From positions 1,866,001 to 1,930,000 of the forward strand of contig NZ_CP104850.1 of assembly GCF_028864635.1 (NCBI RefSeq): a stretch of 64,000 bases of DNA, read 5' to 3'. Below are positions 60,580 through 64,000 of this stretch, piece after piece. The notes below the pieces were generated by a model. The model worked only from the letters and a program-made list of their open reading frames with translations. It had not been told where the DNA came from and made no database searches. The DNA is from Cloacibacterium sp. TD35 (GTDB lineage Bacteria > Bacteroidota > Bacteroidia > Flavobacteriales > Weeksellaceae). The translations under genes were made by a program, and so were the position numbers. The number at the start of each line of letters is the position of its first letter. Positions within the stretch are counted from its first letter, which is position 1.

Positions 60580-61797
60580 TTACTTTTTAAGAGCTTGGGC
60601 TGGATTTAATTTCAAAGCTCTTCTTGCTGGGAATAAAGCGGAAATTAAAGCAGTGAGAACCACCAACCACAAAACAGTTTTAATTTGATTAAAAGTGAGA
60701 GAAGGGTAGATGATGGCATCATACCCAAAGCTAGAATAAGTGTCAGAATATCTACTTAAATCTATTCCTGTATGTTGGGTTATCGTTACAGAAATGGCCG
60801 CTAAAATAATTCCGATAGGACAGCCTGCCAGAATCAAAAAGAGCGTTTCCAAGAGAATCATGATAAAGATTTTAAATTTATTCATTCCCAATGCGAGCAG
60901 CATTCCTATTTCTCTTGTTCTTTCTAAAACCGCCATCATCATGGTATTAACAATTCCGAAAGTCAGGGCAATTAAAATAATTCCCATGAAAATAAGCGTC
61001 ATTTGGTCTCCCACAGAAATGGTTAAACCAAGCTCTGGAACGATTTCTTTCCAAGTTTTAATTTCTGTATTGGGAAAATTTTGACTAAATTTTTCTTTGC
61101 TTTTATCTAAATATTCGTTGGATTTTAGTAAGACTGCAATTTCATTAAAAGCGTTATCTATTCCCGCCAAAGAATCTATAGCTGTATTTTTCACAAAAAC
61201 ATTGCTTTCATCATAAGGCCCGTTGATGGTTTTATAAATGGCAACCACTCGAAAAGCTTCTGCTGCGAGATTTCCTTCCTTGTCCTGAAAAGTTAGAATC
61301 GCTTTTTTATGAAGTTGTAACTTTAGTTTTTTTCTGATTTTTTCGCTAATGATAATTTCATTGGTTTTATCTGGATTAAAATATTTCCCCTCTATAATTT
61401 TACTATCCAGCTTGGTGATGGTATTTTCTATTTTAGGCTCTACACCATTAATGGTAATACCACTGCTTCCTGATGCTGAAGCCATCATTCCTTTGATGAT
61501 GACACGACCAGTCACTGCTTTTACTAAAGTGTCTTTTTTAATGGACTGAAGCATTTCTTGACTTTTGGGCAAGAAATATCTGATGTCGTGATCATTTCTA
61601 AATTTTGGATGATGCAACTGAATGTGAGAAACTTCTTTGCCAATTGCAGAGTTGATTCGCTGTTCTATCATCCCGTTATAAAATGCAATCAAAAAAGTTC
61701 CTGCCCACAAACCAATGCTTACCGCAGAGATGATAATGAGACTTCTTTTTTTGTTTCTCCAAAGATTACGACTTGCTATTTTGATAAGCATTTTCAT
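60580..61797 (-). CDS. ABC transporter permease, FtsX/MacB type
   Basis: 405 residues. One N-terminal membrane helix, a large periplasmic MacB-like core domain (about 45-255), and three C-terminal helices ('LTFGIVNTMMMAVLERTREIGMLLALGMNKFKIF...'). Its ATG overlaps the stop of the preceding permease by 4 bases, indicating coupling. It probably forms a heterodimer with the other permease, like LolC/LolE. Confidence 0.92.
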   Translation of the reverse strand: MKMLIKIASRNLWRNKKRSLIIISAVSIGLWAGTFLIAFYNGMIEQRINSAIGKEVSHIQLHHPKFRNDHDIRYFLPKSQEMLQSIKKDTLVKAVTGRVIIKGMMASASGSSGITINGVEPKIENTITKLDSKIIEGKYFNPDKTNEIIISEKIRKKLKLQLHKKAILTFQDKEGNLAAEAFRVVAIYKTINGPYDESNVFVKNTAIDSLAGIDNAFNEIAVLLKSNEYLDKSKEKFSQNFPNTEIKTWKEIVPELGLTISVGDQMTLIFMGIILIALTFGIVNTMMMAVLERTREIGMLLALGMNKFKIFIMILLETLFLILAGCPIGIILAAISVTITQHTGIDLSRYSDTYSSFGYDAIIYPSLTFNQIKTVLWLVVLTALISALFPARRALKLNPAQALKK

Positions 61798-63008
61798 TTT
61801 TTCATCGCTTTTACTGGATTTAGACTATTCACAAACCAAAGTGGATACAATCCTATCAACAATGCCATTACCATAACAATTAGCGATTGATTGATAAAGA
61901 TATTGACATCTACTTCTGTAGGAAATATTGCCTCAAAACCAAACTGTTCATAGCTTTTGGCCAAATCTCCGGTTAATTGCATCGGATTTTTTTTAAGATA
62001 AGCAGTCACGGGAAAACTCAAAAGCATACCTAGCAGAATTCCGCACAATGTAATCAATACGGTTTCGCTCCATAAAATTATTTTCAGTGTAGATTTTTTC
62101 ATGCCAATGGCAAGGAGCATTCCGAATTCAAACGTTCTTTCTACCGTCATCATCATGATGGTACCAAACAATCCGAACCCTATAATCAAATACAATATAC
62201 CCGAAAAAATATAGAAGGAAAAACCATCTGCTTTGATATGATTCGCTACATCTGGCATGAGTTCTTGCCAAGTCATGACTTCATATTCTTTTCCGATGCT
62301 GTTTTCTAATTCTTCAGTTAGTTTTTCTGCATTTTTGGGATTATCAATTCCCAAAGAAAGAGTTGTTAAGCGGTTTTCGGCAGTTAAAAAATATTGACAA
62401 GTTTTTAGAGGCAAATACACAAAATTATCATTCATTTCTGGCGAAGCTAAATGCAGAATGCCTTTTACGTGATATTTTCCTGCAGCCATTACTTCCTGGT
62501 AACCCTGTCCGTATAAGACAATGGTGTCATTGACTTTCAGTTGCAGTCTTTTGGCTAAGCCTTCGGAGAGCATGACTGCTTCGTCATTATTTTTAAAATA
62601 AGTGCCTTTGATGATTTTATTTTGTAATTGGGTTAAACGGCTTTCTTTATCGGTATCTGTTCCTATGAGTACACAACCTTTGGTTATATTTTTATTAGAC
62701 GCCAAAACAAAAGTCTCTAAACGAGGAACAATTTCGGTAACCGCTTTATTTTTTTGAAGTTTTGTAAAAAGTTGAGCATCTTCTGTAAAACTATTTTCTA
62801 AAATTTGCTCGTCCCAATATCCTTTTTGATGAACTTGCACATATCCAGTGTAATAATTAACCACGTTTTTAATTAAATTATTGAAAACCCCTTCCTGAAG
62901 AGATTGCATGAGAATTGCAAACAGCACTGCAAAAGCAATAGAAGCAATGGTGATCAATGTTCGACGACTGTTTCGCCAAAGATTTCTCCAAATTAATTTG
63001 GCTATCAT
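61794..63008 (-). CDS. ABC transporter permease, FtsX/MacB type
   Basis: 404 residues with the same layout as its neighbour: N-terminal helix ('LIWRNLWRNSRRTLITIASIAFAVLFAILMQSL'), a periplasmic domain and three C-terminal helices containing 'MMTVERTFEFGMLLAIGMKKSTLKIILW'. Start overlaps the end of the LolA-like gene by 4 bases. The periplasmic domain diverges from its partner, consistent with a LolC/LolE-type asymmetric pair. Confidence 0.92.
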   Translation of the reverse strand: MIAKLIWRNLWRNSRRTLITIASIAFAVLFAILMQSLQEGVFNNLIKNVVNYYTGYVQVHQKGYWDEQILENSFTEDAQLFTKLQKNKAVTEIVPRLETFVLASNKNITKGCVLIGTDTDKESRLTQLQNKIIKGTYFKNNDEAVMLSEGLAKRLQLKVNDTIVLYGQGYQEVMAAGKYHVKGILHLASPEMNDNFVYLPLKTCQYFLTAENRLTTLSLGIDNPKNAEKLTEELENSIGKEYEVMTWQELMPDVANHIKADGFSFYIFSGILYLIIGFGLFGTIMMMTVERTFEFGMLLAIGMKKSTLKIILWSETVLITLCGILLGMLLSFPVTAYLKKNPMQLTGDLAKSYEQFGFEAIFPTEVDVNIFINQSLIVMVMALLIGLYPLWFVNSLNPVKAMKK

Positions 63009-63751
63009 TTTACTTTCGTTATATTTTGAGTACTAAAGAACTGGTCAGTAATAGGAGTGTCAAAAATTAAAGACTTGTAGGTTAATATGGTTTTGTTGCC
63101 TTTTTTATCCGCTGGAATCATTTCCATTTTCGCAGGGAGTAATTTTCCTCCAAGCATTTTAACATCGCTGCAATGCATGGTGTTCATGAGTTTTCCATCT
63201 TCATCAAAATATTCTGCATGAAGCATCATATAATCTTTTTTGTCGATAGAGAGTATTACTTTTCCCCAAACTACTGCCGATTTAGGTTTAGGAATTAATT
63301 GAATTTTGTAGCAATTTCTCCCATCTATTTCAATATCTTCCAGAAAAGTATGATTGTAATCTTCTAAAATTGAAGCTTCTTTTACCAAGTCATCATTGGT
63401 AAAATCTGTTCCCATCCAGCTTTGGCTCATCATAGAAGGCGGCATTTTAATGTTTCTTTCGATGGATGGAACCCAATTCCATACTTCTTTTTTCTTTTTT
63501 AGAAAGACTACACCTTTTTCCTTTGCTGGGGTTAGTACCAAAATCATGGTTAAATCATTTCCTTTAGTCCATGCTTTTACAGTCATTTCTCGAGTCCAAT
63601 TAGGACGAATGGTCTGGATTGAAATTAAAGCAACGGAAGTATTTCCTTTGGCTTTTTCGTCAGCTTTTTTGACAATAGATTTGGCGTCCTGTGCTAAGAT
63701 TATACATGGGAACAATATAAGGAAAACGAATATTGATAGGATATTTTTCAT
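63005..63751 (-). CDS. LolA-like outer-membrane lipoprotein-sorting protein
   Basis: 248 residues, first gene of the operon. Signal peptide (1-20, 'PCIILAQDA'). The mature part fits the LolA-like fold family annotated as outer-membrane lipoprotein-sorting protein: 'VFLKKKKEVWNWVPSIERNIKMPPSMMSQSWMGTDFTNDDLVKEASILEDYNHTFLEDIEIDGRNCYKIQLIPK'. It would carry a hydrophobic cargo from the two permeases across the periplasm to the barrel protein. Cargo unknown. Translationally coupled to the first permease. Confidence 0.85.
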   Translation of the reverse strand: MKNILSIFVFLILFPCIILAQDAKSIVKKADEKAKGNTSVALISIQTIRPNWTREMTVKAWTKGNDLTMILVLTPAKEKGVVFLKKKKEVWNWVPSIERNIKMPPSMMSQSWMGTDFTNDDLVKEASILEDYNHTFLEDIEIDGRNCYKIQLIPKPKSAVVWGKVILSIDKKDYMMLHAEYFDEDGKLMNTMHCSDVKMLGGKLLPAKMEMIPADKKGNKTILTYKSLIFDTPITDQFFSTQNITKVK

Positions 63752-64000
63752 TTTCGCCTATTTAAATTGTTACAGAATTATAACAGTATCATCAAAGTTA
63801 ACAAAATAAAATGAAAAATAATATAATTTAATTGACATTTTTAGCTGATTTTCAGCAGATTAAAAGTTACGAAAACGATGTAGTAACTTTATTTGTGACA
63901 TTGAAAAAATTGTTAAAATTTTGCAGCGTCAAAAACAACGTTGTATAAATCATGTAGAAATGTTAAAATACCAATTTTTTTAAAAATTTTATTCTTTTTA
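63752..64000. other. Upstream region of the export operon, window edge
   Basis: 249 AT-rich bases. It should hold the minus-strand operon promoter and the start region of whatever lies beyond the window. I see no gene, hairpin or clear TAnnTTTG box that I can place with confidence. Confidence 0.4.

Overview
The window is a chromosomal segment of a Bacteroidota bacterium, class Flavobacteriia. It is most probably from the Weeksellaceae (Chryseobacterium/Cloacibacterium-like), although the exact genus cannot be fixed from sequence alone. Reasons: the DNA is AT-rich; most genes lack Shine-Dalgarno sequences; many are preceded by the Bacteroidota -7 promoter box TAnnTTTG; and the gene content is typical (GldI gliding lipoprotein, TonB-dependent receptor with a carboxypeptidase-like N-terminal domain, DAHP synthase/chorismate mutase type II fusion, DUF4294, MnmD, YtxJ).

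Layout. 1-8.2 kb: the end of a 2-oxoacid dehydrogenase E2 gene, a LolD-like ATPase, radC, two unnamed genes, soluble and membrane pyrophosphatases side by side, and dnaX, which is broken into two frames at an A10 run. 8.2-17 kb: DUF389 protein, ClC transporter, aroG/aroQ fusion, rsgA, a mevalonate-kinase-like gene with a UbiA prenyltransferase, and an RluB-type pseudouridine synthase. 17-28.5 kb: YtxJ with a Crp-family regulator, 3-oxoacid CoA-transferase (minus strand), M42 peptidase, S1/P1 nuclease, mnmD, ilvE, gldI with a cyclophilin-FKBP lipoprotein, a potassium channel and Nif3. 28.5-43.6 kb: coiled-coil protein, kdsA, TonB receptor, MATE, tatC, kdsD, recQ, glycosyltransferase, lpd, CvfB-like protein. 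43.6-53.3 kb: small and orphan genes, ssb, hisS, a frameshifted methyltransferase, a FadL-type barrel, pruA, lipocalin. 53.3-55.5 kb: a repeat-rich island carrying a complete IS110-family insertion sequence. 55.5-64 kb: L,D-transpeptidase, mnmE, two small orphans and a five-gene minus-strand envelope-export operon (LolA-like protein, two FtsX-type permeases, ATPase, outer-membrane barrel).

The most interesting object is the IS110 element (about 54012-55252). By eye, its 5' non-coding region folds into the two guide-loop architecture of an IS110 bridge RNA. One loop carries two 7-base guides that match the element's own joined ends. The other carries guides that match the actual insertion site, which is a palindromic intergenic repeat. 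Both ends abut a CT core. Joining the ends into a circle would also build a consensus Bacteroidota promoter (TTG-N20-TAGATTTG) in front of that RNA. A second strong observation is dnaX: the zero frame stops just after an A10 run, while the tau-like C-terminal part continues in the -1 frame, as expected for programmed slippage producing gamma and tau (a homopolymer error must be excluded).

Functional links: KdsA and KdsD both serve Kdo synthesis; the E2 and E3 (Lpd) genes belong to 2-oxoacid dehydrogenases; GldI and the cyclophilin-FKBP protein are neighbouring lipoprotein foldases; MnmE and MnmD both act on the tRNA wobble uridine. No tRNA, rRNA or CRISPR array was seen.
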